This document shows, one piece after another, positions 8,946 through 17,882 of a DNA stretch of 64,000 nt; within the stretch, counting starts at the first letter, position 1; each line of letters opens with the position of its first letter. The stretch is taken from NCBI RefSeq assembly GCF_030464885.1, contig NZ_JALPRJ010000049.1:1-64000 (forward strand), in the 5' to 3' direction. A program made the position numbers and the translations under genes. Under the pieces are notes generated by a model that worked only from the letters and a program-made list of their open reading frames with translations, had not been told where the DNA came from and ran no database searches. The stretch comes from Caballeronia sp. SEWSISQ10-4 2. GTDB taxonomy: Bacteria; Pseudomonadota; Gammaproteobacteria; Burkholderiales; Burkholderiaceae.

Positions 8946-9221
8946 AAAAACTCCTTGGCGGACGGTAGCGTCAAAAAAGTGTAAACGACCAAAATTCCCC
9001 GACGGTCATTCTGACCATTCCAGCCGCTGTCCGAGCGCCACGGTAAGCGCTGCGCGTGTGGACGCCCATCGCTGAAAACCCTGCCCGGCCGGCTCCTTGG
9101 TCTTGGCACGACGCGATTTGCGGTTTTTTCGGGCGCTATTCCAGTCCATTGCCAATTTCGGATAGTGCGCAAATTGTGTCGGGCCTAGCCTAAAAAAAGG
9201 ATAAATAACGAGAGGTCAGGA

Positions 9222-10007
9222 ATGGGCAAGTCCGAGTCTGTTGGCGGAAAACTCGCGGGCAAGATCGCGATCGTGTCGGGCGGGGCCACCGGGTGCGGTG
9301 GCGCGGCCTCGCTGCTGTTCGCCAAGGAAGGCGCGCAGGTAGCAGTCGTCGATATCAACGCCGACGCCGGAATGCAAGTCGTCGCGCAGATCCGCGAGAA
9401 CGGCGGCGTGGCTGAGTTCTTCAAGACGGATGTCGCGAAGACCGACCAGGTGAACGCCGCGGTGACGCGGATCGCCGAGCGCTTCGGCACGATCGACGTG
9501 CTGTTCAATCATGCGGGCAGCATCGTCGTCAAACCGTTCCTCCATACCACCGACGACGACTACCAGTGGCTCATGGACGTCAACGTCAAGAGCATGTTCA
9601 CGATGACACGCGCCGTGCTCCCGCACATGCTCGCCGGCGGTGGCGGATCAATTGTCTGCACGGCGTCGATCTCGTCGACGGCGGCCACCCCGCTCGAAGT
9701 GCTTTATTGCACGACCAAGGGCGCGTGCGCGATGTTTGCGCGGGCCATTGCCGTTGAGTATCGCGAGCGTGGTATCCGCTGCAATGCGGTGTGCCCGGGT
9801 TTCATCGATACCCCGCACGGACAGCGTGAAATCGCCGCGCTCGCGCAATACGGTTTCGATGCAAGCGAAGCGGCGCTCTCGCTTCAGCAGGGCCGTCTTT
9901 GCGCGCCCGAGGAAGTCGCCAAGGCGGCACTCTTTCTGGCCAGCGACGACGCGAGTTTCATCAACGGCGCGCATCTCTACGTCGATAACTGCTTTACGGC
10001 CGCGTGA
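9222..10007 (+). CDS. Short-chain dehydrogenase/reductase
   Basis: A 261-residue classical SDR. The NAD(P) motif is GGATGCGG (around 20-27), the structural NHAG motif lies at 96-99, the catalytic serine around 149-151, and the YxxxK pair is Y162 and K166 (YCTTK). The acidic VDIN after the second beta strand (D44) suggests NAD. ATG 9222 follows GAGGTCAGGA. It is followed after 73 bp by an APC permease and lies divergent from an EutR-like AraC regulator. This suggests oxidation of an imported amino alcohol or hydroxy acid; the exact substrate cannot be read from sequence. Confidence 0.87.
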   Translation: MGKSESVGGKLAGKIAIVSGGATGCGGAASLLFAKEGAQVAVVDINADAGMQVVAQIRENGGVAEFFKTDVAKTDQVNAAVTRIAERFGTIDVLFNHAGSIVVKPFLHTTDDDYQWLMDVNVKSMFTMTRAVLPHMLAGGGGSIVCTASISSTAATPLEVLYCTTKGACAMFARAIAVEYRERGIRCNAVCPGFIDTPHGQREIAALAQYGFDASEAALSLQQGRLCAPEEVAKAALFLASDDASFINGAHLYVDNCFTAA

Positions 10008-10080
10008 GTTAGCCACCCCGGATCGCGACTTCTTTCATCCAACGTCTACCCAGCAGCTTCAGCCACAAGGATCGACCATC

Positions 10081-11622
10081 ATGGACATCAATACGGTAGT
10101 TCCACCGCCAGAAAGCGCGGATAGCGACGTCTCATTGCTGCACAAAATGGGGTATGCGCAGGAGCTCTCCCGCCGCATGGGGGCGTTCTCGAATTTCGCC
10201 GTATCGTTCTCGCTCATCTGCATCCTGTCCGGCGGAATCACGTCGTTCCAGCTCGGGCTGAGCGCGGCCGGCGGCGCATCAATCGGACTGGGCTGGCCGC
10301 TCGGCTCCGTCTTCGCGCTGGTGGTCGCAGCCGCGATGGCGCAAATTGCCTCGTCTTATCCGACGGCCGGCGGGCTCTATCACTGGAGCTCGATCCTGGG
10401 TGGCAAAACCTGGGGCTGGCTCACCGCGTGGTTCAATCTATTGGGCCTCGTGTTCGTGGTCGCAGCCATCAACTTCGGCACATGGGACCCGTTCTTTCGC
10501 ACCCTGATCGCACCGATGTTGGGCGTCAAGCCCGAGTCGCTCGGCTGGTGGCATCAGACCGTATTTCTTACTTTGATCACGGCGTCGCAGGCTTTCCTGA
10601 ATCACCGTGGTATCCGGATCGCAAGCAAGATCACCGATGTCTCCGGCTATCTCATCTTCGTCGTGACCGTGATCCTGGTGGCGTCGCTGGTGATCTATTC
10701 GCCGGTCAAGGTGGACTTCTCGCGGCTCGTGACCTTCACGAATTTCACTGGCGTCGATGGCGGCCAATGGCCCGCGCAAACCATGGCGATGGCATTCCTC
10801 TCCGGCCTGTTGCTGACCGCTTATACGATCACCGGTTTCGATGCGTCCGCACACACGTCCGAGGAAACTCACGATGCAGCGCGCAACGTGCCGCGCGGGA
10901 TCGTCAAGTCGGTGCTCTGGTCGACCTTGTTTGGTTATGTGCTGGTCTGCTCGTTCGTGCTTGTGATGCCGGACATTGGTGCAGCGATCAAGCAGGGTAC
11001 GGGATTCTTCGAAGCGATCCTTGCGCCGATTCCGGGACCATTGCGGATCGTGATCGAGTTGCTGCTGTTTTTTATCAACTACGTTTGTGGCCTTGCCGCA
11101 ATAACCTCGACATCGCGGATGATGTTCGCGTTTGCGCGCGATGGCGGTCTGCCGGGATCGAAGTTCCTGCGCAAGGTCAATGCGCACCGGACGCCGGGGA
11201 TTGCGATCTGGGTATCGGCGGTGCTGGCCATTGTCATTACCTTATACGGCGATGCATTCTCGGTATTGAGCGCGGGCAGCGCGGTGTTCCTGTTCATCTC
11301 GTATGCCATGCCTGTGGCTGCAGGGATCTTTGCCGAAGGCAAGACGTGGACTGAAAAAGGGCCGTTTCAGTTGGGAATGTGGTCGAAGCCGTTTGCGGTT
11401 GCGGCGGTGATCGGCGCGTTGATTCTTGCTTATGTCGGCATACAACCGCCGAATCAGAAAGTGATCTATGTGATTCTCGGCTTGCTCGCGGTGCTGATGC
11501 TGATCTGGTACGGCGCAGGCGTACGCAAGAGTTTTGCCGGGCCGCCGATAGGCAATCTGTCGAAGGAACGGCGCGAGAAGATTGTTGGGCTTGAAGCGCA
11601 GTTGGAGGAGAACGTGGAGTAA
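10081..11622 (+). CDS. APC-family amino acid/amine permease
   Basis: A 513-residue membrane protein with about 12 transmembrane segments. The first half has MGAFSNFAVSFSLICILSGG and SSYPTAGGLYHWSS, typical of the amino acid/choline transporter branch (GABA, choline or ethanolamine-type permeases) of the APC superfamily. A conserved GFDASAHTSEET loop and TSTSRMMFAFARDGGLPGS follow. The ATG at 10081 begins MDINTVV; the open frame extends further upstream but overlaps the SDR gene. It forms an operon with the SDR and probably imports its substrate. Confidence 0.85.
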   Translation: MDINTVVPPPESADSDVSLLHKMGYAQELSRRMGAFSNFAVSFSLICILSGGITSFQLGLSAAGGASIGLGWPLGSVFALVVAAAMAQIASSYPTAGGLYHWSSILGGKTWGWLTAWFNLLGLVFVVAAINFGTWDPFFRTLIAPMLGVKPESLGWWHQTVFLTLITASQAFLNHRGIRIASKITDVSGYLIFVVTVILVASLVIYSPVKVDFSRLVTFTNFTGVDGGQWPAQTMAMAFLSGLLLTAYTITGFDASAHTSEETHDAARNVPRGIVKSVLWSTLFGYVLVCSFVLVMPDIGAAIKQGTGFFEAILAPIPGPLRIVIELLLFFINYVCGLAAITSTSRMMFAFARDGGLPGSKFLRKVNAHRTPGIAIWVSAVLAIVITLYGDAFSVLSAGSAVFLFISYAMPVAAGIFAEGKTWTEKGPFQLGMWSKPFAVAAVIGALILAYVGIQPPNQKVIYVILGLLAVLMLIWYGAGVRKSFAGPPIGNLSKERREKIVGLEAQLEENVE

Positions 11623-11632
11623 GTGTTCGTTG

Positions 11633-11660
11633 GCGCCGGCGGACAAGATTCTGCCGGCGC
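11633..11660. terminator. GC-rich hairpin between convergent genes
   Basis: GCGCCGGC (11633-11640) and GCCGGCGC (11653-11660) are perfect 8-bp arms around a 12-nt loop, 10 bp after the permease stop and 7 bp from the convergent aminotransferase stop. No T-tract follows, so termination is plausible but not certain. Confidence 0.45.
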
Positions 11661-11667
11661 AACCGAA

Positions 11668-12792
11668 TCACCTTCCCCGTCGCCGCTCGAACGACTCGAT
11701 AAACAAAGCATTGTCCCCCGTGCTGCCAACGCTGACTCGCATGCACGTTTCATAACCAGCCTCGCGCCACGGCTTCACGATCACCCCATCCTCCAGCATC
11801 CGCCCAGCAAGCTTCGCGGCGTCCTCGCGGCAATCGAAGAACAGAAAATTCGCGCACGAACGCGCCGGATTTATTCCGAGCCGGATCAACGCAGTGCGCA
11901 TCCACTCGCGCCCCGCACGAGCAGTCTCCACACTAGCCGCGACATGCGCCTGATCGTTAAACGCCACGGCCGCCGCCTGCTGTGCGATCTGGTTGATGTT
12001 GAACGGCGTGCGCACGCGATTCATCAGACCAGCTAGTTCCGGTGCCGATGCAACGCCATATCCCACCCGCAACGCCGCCAGCCCATAGGCTTTCGAAAAG
12101 GTGCGCAGCAACAACCACGGCAAGTCTGACTCACGCAGTATCGCGAGACTGTCCGGGTAACCGTCTTTATCGGCGGCGTATTCGAAATAGGCCTCATCCC
12201 ACAACACAAGCGTCCTGGGCGACACCGCGTTCAACAGCCGACGCATCTCAGAAGCGTCCATCGCACAGCCAACCGGATTACTCGGATTACTAATGATCAA
12301 CATCCGCGTTCGCGGTGAAACGGCGGCGATCAGCGCATCGACATCAAATTCGAAGTCAGCGCGCATCGGTACCGTAACGACCTCCGCGCCCACACTCTGC
12401 GGATAAATGATGTGCAAACCGAACGACGGGATCACGGTGATCACTTCATCGCCGGGAGCGAGAAACGTGTGCGCCGCAATGGCGAGCAAATCTTCAGAGC
12501 CGTTGCCGAACAACATCTGCTCGGGATCGACCGCGAGCCGTTCCGCAATCAGCGAACGCAACGCGCCGCATGACGGATCGGGATAAAGCGCAAGCGTGCC
12601 AGCCGTAGTGAACTCGGCAAGGTGCGCAAGCACGGCCGCGCTCGCACCTCGTGGATTTTCATTGCTGCCGAGCTTCGCGACATGCGGAACGCCATAGCGC
12701 GCCCGCACGAACTCCCCCGATAAGCCCGCGTTGTACGCAGGCAGGCCGCGCACTTCAGCACGCAGGTTTTCTATAAAAGCAGTCACGCTCAT
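11668..12792 (-). CDS. HisC-like class I/II aminotransferase
   Basis: A 374-residue PLP enzyme of the histidinol-phosphate aminotransferase family. It shows the N-terminal LGSNENPRGAS motif, ALYPDPSCGALR, the SNPSNPVG loop, D199 in LWDEAYFEY (contacting the PLP pyridine) and the Schiff-base lysine K234 in RTFSKAYGLAALRVGY. It overlaps the upstream FAD dehydrogenase by 4 bp (ATGA) and is last in a three-gene operon. The setting is catabolic rather than biosynthetic, so it probably transaminates a 2-oxo acid such as imidazolepyruvate or an aromatic analogue. The family is firm and the substrate inferred. Confidence 0.85.
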   Translation of the reverse strand: MSVTAFIENLRAEVRGLPAYNAGLSGEFVRARYGVPHVAKLGSNENPRGASAAVLAHLAEFTTAGTLALYPDPSCGALRSLIAERLAVDPEQMLFGNGSEDLLAIAAHTFLAPGDEVITVIPSFGLHIIYPQSVGAEVVTVPMRADFEFDVDALIAAVSPRTRMLIISNPSNPVGCAMDASEMRRLLNAVSPRTLVLWDEAYFEYAADKDGYPDSLAILRESDLPWLLLRTFSKAYGLAALRVGYGVASAPELAGLMNRVRTPFNINQIAQQAAAVAFNDQAHVAASVETARAGREWMRTALIRLGINPARSCANFLFFDCREDAAKLAGRMLEDGVIVKPWREAGYETCMRVSVGSTGDNALFIESFERRRGR

Positions 12793-14225
12793 TGAGTTCC
12801 TTGTTCGTTGCGAGCGCTTCCGTCAACCACGGCAGGCAGCACCTTGCCGGGGTTGAGAATGCCGTGCGGATCGAGAGCATGTTTGATCGCCTGCATGCAG
12901 GCGAGTTCAGCGGGGCTGCGCGAGTAGCCCAGGAACGGTTGTTTAAGCACGCCAATGCCGTGTTCCGCCGATATCGATCCGCTGTAGTCACGAACCATGC
13001 CGTACAGCGCGAGGTCGACCTCTTCCACCGTCACGCCGGGAATCGAACGTGCATCGAGCGTGACATGCAGATTCGAGTCGCCGATATGGCCGAAGTACAA
13101 ACCGTAATGCGTCGGCCAGCGTGCAGCGAAGTCCTTGCGGCAAGCATCGACGAAATGGCCGATCTCGCCTATCGGCAAGCTCACATCGAAATTGATCGGC
13201 TCGAGCTTGACCGGCAACTCGGCCGTCGCCTCGCGAATCGCCCACAGCGCCTGGGTCTCCGCCTGCGACTGCGCAACAACCGCATCAAGCACCACGCCCG
13301 CGTCAAGCTGTACATTGAGTGCCGATGCAAAACGCTCGCCGTGATCGTCGGAGAAACCGGCCTGTTCGATCAGCGCATAGAGCGGATAGGCCTGACCGAG
13401 CGGCGATTGCCGCGAGCGTGTCAGCGAAACACCGAAGTCGTAGAACTCCGGCCACATGATTTCGAACGCGCCGATTTCATCGCCGAAGGTCGATTGCAGC
13501 GAGCGCAGCAACGCGACCGCGCCGTCGTAATCGTTCAGCGCACACAGCGCGGTATTGCGTGCGGCGCGGCGTGGTTTCAGACGTAATACCGCGCGCGTGA
13601 TGACCCCGAGCGTTCCCTCCGAACCGATGAACAGGTTGCGCAAGTCGTAACCCGTGTTGTTCTTGACCATCTTGTTCATCGAGCTCAGCACGCTGCCGTC
13701 GGCGAGCACGGCTTCGAGCCCAAGCACCTGGTCGCGGGCCGTACCGGACTGCAGCACGCGCACGCCGCCGGCGTTCGTGGCGAGATTGCCGCCGATCTGG
13801 CACGAGCCGCGCGCGCCGAGATCGAGTGCGAATTCGAAGCCCGCTCCCTGTGCGGCTTCCTGCACGGTTTGCAATGTCGTGCCGGCAAGCACGGTCATGG
13901 TCGCCGCCGCACGATCGATTTCTTCGATGCCGACAAGCCGTTCAAGCGACAAGCAGATATCAGCGCCGGACGGAATCGCACCACCCGCAAGCCCGGTCAT
14001 GCCGCCCTGCGGGACAACGCTCTGACGCGCTTCATTACACAGGCGCAACACGGTGGCGACTTCGTCGGTCGAACGCGGCAGTACGACCGTCAAGGGTGCA
14101 ACCGGCGAACGGCCACTCCAGTCACCGAGATAACGTGGTTCGATAGCGTCGCCGCAACGGACTGACTCCGCGCCGAGTGCATCTATAAGCGTTTGCACAA
14201 TGGCTTTCACAGTGTGCTCAGCCAT
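12789..14225 (-). CDS. FAD-linked D-2-hydroxyacid dehydrogenase (GlcD/D2HGDH type)
   Basis: A 478-residue flavoprotein with the PCMH FAD-binding domain (about 35-215; VVPQGGMTGLAGGA, GARGSCQIGGNLATNAGG, GSEGTLGVITRAVLRLKP) and the C-terminal FAD-linked oxidase domain with YFGHIGDSNLHV and AEHGIGVLKQPFL. Such enzymes oxidise D-lactate, glycolate, D-2-hydroxyglutarate or aryl-lactates to 2-oxo acids. ATG 14225 (MAEHTVKA) is preferred to upstream codons because it overlaps the oxygenase stop by 8 bp, typical of coupling. Its product would be a substrate for the adjoining HisC-like aminotransferase. Confidence 0.85.
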   Translation of the reverse strand: MAEHTVKAIVQTLIDALGAESVRCGDAIEPRYLGDWSGRSPVAPLTVVLPRSTDEVATVLRLCNEARQSVVPQGGMTGLAGGAIPSGADICLSLERLVGIEEIDRAAATMTVLAGTTLQTVQEAAQGAGFEFALDLGARGSCQIGGNLATNAGGVRVLQSGTARDQVLGLEAVLADGSVLSSMNKMVKNNTGYDLRNLFIGSEGTLGVITRAVLRLKPRRAARNTALCALNDYDGAVALLRSLQSTFGDEIGAFEIMWPEFYDFGVSLTRSRQSPLGQAYPLYALIEQAGFSDDHGERFASALNVQLDAGVVLDAVVAQSQAETQALWAIREATAELPVKLEPINFDVSLPIGEIGHFVDACRKDFAARWPTHYGLYFGHIGDSNLHVTLDARSIPGVTVEEVDLALYGMVRDYSGSISAEHGIGVLKQPFLGYSRSPAELACMQAIKHALDPHGILNPGKVLPAVVDGSARNEQGTQ

Positions 14226-15189
14226 TCGCGTGTTTCTTTCTGTAACCCATCGAGTCGTTGATCCGCCCGAGAATGTAGTCACCTGCTGCCACCGGCTCAT
14301 ACAGCGGCTGCGCACCGGCAAGACCGAGATCGCGCGGATCCACGCTTGCGCCGTAGGTCGGATCGTAGAAGGTCGCGATCGAATAACGTTCCTGCCCGGA
14401 GCGATTGATCACGCGATGCAGCGTCGAGCGGAAACGATCATTCGACCAGCGGGCAAGCAAGTCGCCGACATTCACGACCAGCGTTCCCGGAATAGGCGGC
14501 GCGTCGATCCAGCTATCGGTCGCAAGCTCCTTCACCTGCAGACCGCCCACGTTGTCCTGCCACAGCAGCGTGATGCACCCGTAGTCCGTATGCGGTGCGA
14601 CGCCGAATTGATCGGCATCCGACTTGGGCGCTTGCGGCGGGTAATACACCATCTGCGTGCGCTGCATACGCTTCGTGTATTTGCTCACGAAAAACGTTTC
14701 ATCGATTTCCAGGCTCACCGCTACCGCACGCAACAGATCCGCACCGCACGCGCCGATCGCTTCGTAGTAGCTATACAGCGCCGGTTGCAGCGACGGCATG
14801 AAGTCGGGCCAATTGTTCGGACCGCGCAACGCCTCGCCCGCGAGCACGCTGGGATCGTCTTCCGGCAGCTCCAGTCCGATGCTGAAAAATTCCTTGTAGT
14901 CAGGCTTGGTGGCCTGATACATGACGGCGTCGCCGAGCGCATTAAAACCGCGATGCCGATGATTCACCGCGGCACGCCGCTTCACCTCCGGCGGATAAGC
15001 AAAGAATTCACGCGCAGCTTTCACCGCGCCTTCGAGCACATCAGTCGGCACGCCGTGATGGCTGACATAGAAGAATCCGATGCTCGTGCAGGCGTCGCGG
15101 ATCGCGGCCGCGGCTTCGCGCAGTCCAACGGGATCCAACGCACGAACGGCCGCCAGGTCGACGACGGGGATGTGAGAAGTCGAGGTCAT
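14218..15189 (-). CDS. 2OG-Fe(II) oxygenase, isopenicillin N synthase-like
   Basis: A 323-residue non-haem iron dioxygenase. The facial triad is H200 and D202 (PHTDYG) and H258 (STLHRV), and the 2-oxoglutarate-binding RxS motif is R268-S270 (ERYSIATF). The N-terminal DIOX_N region (IPVVDLAAV ... GFFYVSHHGV) is complete. ATG 15189 (MTSTSHIPVV) follows GGAG; the open frame extends upstream without family similarity. It is first in the oxygenase-dehydrogenase-aminotransferase operon and divergent from the ABC importer. Relatives hydroxylate, desaturate or demethylate small molecules; the substrate is unknown. Confidence 0.85.
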   Translation of the reverse strand: MTSTSHIPVVDLAAVRALDPVGLREAAAAIRDACTSIGFFYVSHHGVPTDVLEGAVKAAREFFAYPPEVKRRAAVNHRHRGFNALGDAVMYQATKPDYKEFFSIGLELPEDDPSVLAGEALRGPNNWPDFMPSLQPALYSYYEAIGACGADLLRAVAVSLEIDETFFVSKYTKRMQRTQMVYYPPQAPKSDADQFGVAPHTDYGCITLLWQDNVGGLQVKELATDSWIDAPPIPGTLVVNVGDLLARWSNDRFRSTLHRVINRSGQERYSIATFYDPTYGASVDPRDLGLAGAQPLYEPVAAGDYILGRINDSMGYRKKHANG

Positions 15190-15215
15190 CCAGGTTGCTC
15201 CGAAGTTCCATAACC

Positions 15216-15224
15216 GTCTATACC
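15216..15224. promoter_or_regulatory. Operator-like GTCTATACC, copy 1
   Basis: Matches GTNTANAC, the dyad core recalled for HutC/NagR-subfamily GntR repressors. It lies 27 bp upstream of the oxygenase ATG, where a bound repressor could block transcription. Confidence 0.5.
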
Positions 15225-15433
15225 GCAAGGCCCGAACGAGCCTCCACGCGATTCGACGGGCAACATGCCGGACCGGTGCAAGACGCGCGGCCGACAATCA
15301 AAATGGTTTCACTGCGCGCCGCCATGCTGTACATACACGGGACCCGCCACGACCGGAAATCCAGCGTCCCAACTCAGCCGCAATCGTCTGCGGACAGGCC
15401 ATGAACGCCTGCCGAAATCCAGCTCAAGTGTCT

Positions 15434-15442
15434 GTATATACC
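15434..15442. promoter_or_regulatory. Operator-like GTATATACC, copy 2
   Basis: Second copy of the motif in the divergent region. On the minus strand it overlaps a -10-like TATACA (plus coordinates 15433-15438) that could serve the oxygenase operon. Confidence 0.5.
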
Positions 15443-15524
15443 GCCAATTAGGCGAATGCAACCCGGCGTTTTCGCGAACACCATCAGCCTTGAAATTTAG
15501 CGGCGCGAAGTATTTTTGACACGC

Positions 15525-15552
15525 TTGGCAACCCAAATTGACGGTATATACT
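15525..15552 (+). promoter_or_regulatory. Promoter for the ABC importer, overlapped by operator copy 3
   Basis: TTGGCA (15525-15530), a 16-bp spacer and TATACT (15547-15552) form a good sigma-70 promoter pointing at the binding-protein gene. The GGTATATAC motif at 15543-15551 lies across the -10 box, the expected place for a repressor. Confidence 0.6.
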
Positions 15553-15633
15553 GAAGCGCACCACATGCAGGTCGGCGCACCGGTGCGCACCTTTGCCCAA
15601 GCCGGGTGCACTTTTAATCAGGGGAGTCCAACA

Positions 15634-16461
15634 ATGAATTTTTTCTCGAAGTGGAAGGGTCGTCTGCTCGTGGCCGCGCTGGTCGCGACAGCGGTTTCAG
15701 CTCACGCCGAAGACCAGCTCGCGAAGGTCAAGAAAGCGGGTGAACTGGTAGTCGGAACCGAGATGCAGTTCGCACCGTTCGACTTCCTGGAAAACGGCCA
15801 GCAACAAGGTTTCAACAAAGACTTCTTCGCCGAGCTCTCGAAAGACCTGGGCGTAACGGTGCGCTCCATCGACTTGCCGTGGCCGAGCGTGCTGCCCGGA
15901 CTCGAAGCCGGCAAGTTCGACATTGTCAGCGGCCCGGTCACGATCACCAAGGCACGCATGGAGCGTTATGACTTCACGCTGCCTATTGCAGACGGCACGG
16001 TTGCGCTGCTCAAGCGCGCCAACGACGCGAGCATCAAGACCAACGCCGACGTCGCCGGCAAGGCAGTCGGAGGCGGCAAGGGTTCCGCGCAGCTCGACCA
16101 GTTGAAGCAGTACGTTGCCACGCTGCCGGGCAAGACAAGTGTGCGTGAGTACATCGACAACAACCAGGCCTATGCGGACCTCGCTGCCGGCCGGATTGTC
16201 GCCGTGGGCAATTCGCTGCCGAACATTGCGTATGTGGCCCGTCAGCGTCCCGATACGTTCGCCGTCGTGCAGCCGCCGTTCGGCACCAAGGTGTATTTCG
16301 GTTACCTCGGCCGCAAAGACGCGGACAGCAAGCCGCTCATCGACGCGATCAATCAGGCGATCGTCAAGATGCATGGCGATGGCCGTCTCGCCGCGCTGCA
16401 GAAGAAGTGGTTCGGCGTGACGATGGACACACCCACCACCATGCCGACGCCCAACTATTGA
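15634..16461 (+). CDS. ABC transporter substrate-binding protein, polar amino acid type
   Basis: A 275-residue periplasmic binding protein (family 3). The signal peptide spans about 1-25 (hydrophobic LLVAALVATAVSAHA, cleavage before EDQ). The mature part opens with VKKAGELVVGTEMQFAPFDFLENGQQQGFNKD, the standard ligand-binding entry, and has SGPVTITKARMERYDFTLPI. It delivers an amino acid or related solute to the two permeases and ATPase encoded downstream. ATG 15634 follows GGGGAG. Expression is probably repressed by the GntR protein at the end of this operon. Confidence 0.88.
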   Translation: MNFFSKWKGRLLVAALVATAVSAHAEDQLAKVKKAGELVVGTEMQFAPFDFLENGQQQGFNKDFFAELSKDLGVTVRSIDLPWPSVLPGLEAGKFDIVSGPVTITKARMERYDFTLPIADGTVALLKRANDASIKTNADVAGKAVGGGKGSAQLDQLKQYVATLPGKTSVREYIDNNQAYADLAAGRIVAVGNSLPNIAYVARQRPDTFAVVQPPFGTKVYFGYLGRKDADSKPLIDAINQAIVKMHGDGRLAALQKKWFGVTMDTPTTMPTPNY

Positions 16462-16514
16462 ACCATTGATGCCCTGCAAGGCGCTCCGGCGCCTTGCTCC
16501 GTGCCGGACAGCCC

Positions 16515-17165
16515 ATGTTCAGCCTTCATGCCTTGCTGGATGCTCTTCCCTACCTGATCAAGGCCGCGCAAGCCACGGTCCTGATTTCGCTCGTCGGGCT
16601 GGTGGTCGGTTTTGTTGTCGCGATCGCGGTATGCAGCGCGCGGCTCTCGAAGAACCCCTTCGTCTCGAAGCTGGGGGGCGCGTATGTCGGCTTCTTTCGC
16701 GGCGTGCCGCTGCTCGTGCAGCTTCTGCTTACCTACTATTTCCTGCCGTTCATCGGCATCAACGTGCCGCCGCTCGTGGCTGCTGCGGCCGCGGTATCGC
16801 TATGCGAAGCCGCTTATCTCGCCGAGATCCTGCGCGGCGGGTTTATCGGCATTCCGCATGGGCAGCTCGAAGCAGCGCAATTGCTCGGTTTGTCGCGGCT
16901 GCATGCCGTGTTGCGTATTCAAGTGCCTCAGGCGTTGCGCATGACAACACCGTCGCTCGTCAATGAAATGGTGATGCTGGTGAAAGCGTCGTCGCTGATC
17001 TCGGTGGTCGGTGTCGCCGACATCACGCGCACCGCGCAGAATATTGCCGCCAGTACGTATCGGCCGCTGGAAGCGTATGTTGCCGCGGGGCTGGTGTACC
17101 TGGTCATCAACGGTGCGTTGTCGCTGGCCGGGCATCGCGCTGAACGCCGCATGGCGCGAGCATAG
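16515..17165 (+). CDS. ABC permease, HisM/GlnP type (first)
   Basis: A 216-residue inner-membrane permease of the polar amino acid family with about five transmembrane segments. It has the coupling EAA loop (LEAAQLLGLSRLHAVLRIQVPQAL) and the FRGVPLLVQLLL motif. ATG 16515 is chosen; a TTG seven codons upstream is open but less likely. It pairs with the next gene as a heterodimeric channel. It lies 53 bp after the binding protein. Confidence 0.85.
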   Translation: MFSLHALLDALPYLIKAAQATVLISLVGLVVGFVVAIAVCSARLSKNPFVSKLGGAYVGFFRGVPLLVQLLLTYYFLPFIGINVPPLVAAAAAVSLCEAAYLAEILRGGFIGIPHGQLEAAQLLGLSRLHAVLRIQVPQALRMTTPSLVNEMVMLVKASSLISVVGVADITRTAQNIAASTYRPLEAYVAAGLVYLVINGALSLAGHRAERRMARA

Positions 17166-17177
17166 GCAGGCATAAGC

Positions 17178-17846
17178 ATGGCCGTTCAATTCGACCCCAC
17201 CGTTCTTACCGACTCCCTCCCCGCGCTCGCCGAAGGTTTTGCGACGACCATCGCCGTATGGATCGGCGGTGTGATGATCGGCATGGTGATTGGTTTCGCC
17301 ATCGCGTTGCTGCAGATATTTTGTGGCACATGGGTGCGCCGCTTCTTGCGCGCGTACATCGAGATCTTCCGCGGGACGCCGTTTCTCGTGCAGCTTTTCG
17401 TGCTGTATTACGGCGGCCCGTCGCTTGGACTTTCGCTTGAGCCGCTGACGGCCGGCATCGTCGGCCTGGGGCTTTATGGCAGCGCTTATTTTGCTGAAGC
17501 GTTCCGCTCCGGCTTTACATCGGTGCCACGCGGTCACATAGAAGCCGCCGAGTGTCTCGGCTTCACGCGGCTGCAGGTCATCATGCGGGTACAGTTGCCG
17601 CAGATGCTGGTGATCATCGTGCCGGCGCTGACCAACCTGATTATTGTGCTGAGCAAGGAAACCGCGGTGCTGTCGGTCGTCACCGTGCCGGAACTGACGT
17701 TTGTGCTGACGGGTATCGGCTCGGAGCGTTTTGCGTTCGTCGAGACCCTGCTCGCGCTGTGCGTGTGTTATCTCGTGCTAGTGGAACTGGCGTCGCGAGC
17801 CGGACAGTGGGTCGAGGTTCGCGTAGGCCGCTTCCTCACGCGGTGA
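17178..17846 (+). CDS. ABC permease, HisQ/GlnP type (second)
   Basis: A 222-residue partner permease starting at ATG 17178, 12 bp after the first permease. It has the same layout: FRGTPFLVQLFVLYYGG, then the EAA loop IEAAECLGFTRLQVIMRVQLPQM. Together they form the membrane channel for the importer. Nothing unusual is seen in length or motif content. Confidence 0.86.
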   Translation: MAVQFDPTVLTDSLPALAEGFATTIAVWIGGVMIGMVIGFAIALLQIFCGTWVRRFLRAYIEIFRGTPFLVQLFVLYYGGPSLGLSLEPLTAGIVGLGLYGSAYFAEAFRSGFTSVPRGHIEAAECLGFTRLQVIMRVQLPQMLVIIVPALTNLIIVLSKETAVLSVVTVPELTFVLTGIGSERFAFVETLLALCVCYLVLVELASRAGQWVEVRVGRFLTR

Positions 17847-17882
17847 ACGTGCCTTGGTCCCAATCAACCTGAGCGTGGAATC

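Larger units (their letters stand above)
15190..15633. other. Divergent regulatory region of the HutC-type locus
   Basis: 444 bp with no credible gene, separating the oxygenase operon (left) from the ABC importer operon (right). It holds three copies of the GTMTATAC motif listed separately (15216, 15434, 15543), and a probable promoter for the importer. The oxygenase leader would be long if its promoter lies at the 15434 motif, where the minus strand reads TATACA. Confidence 0.6.
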
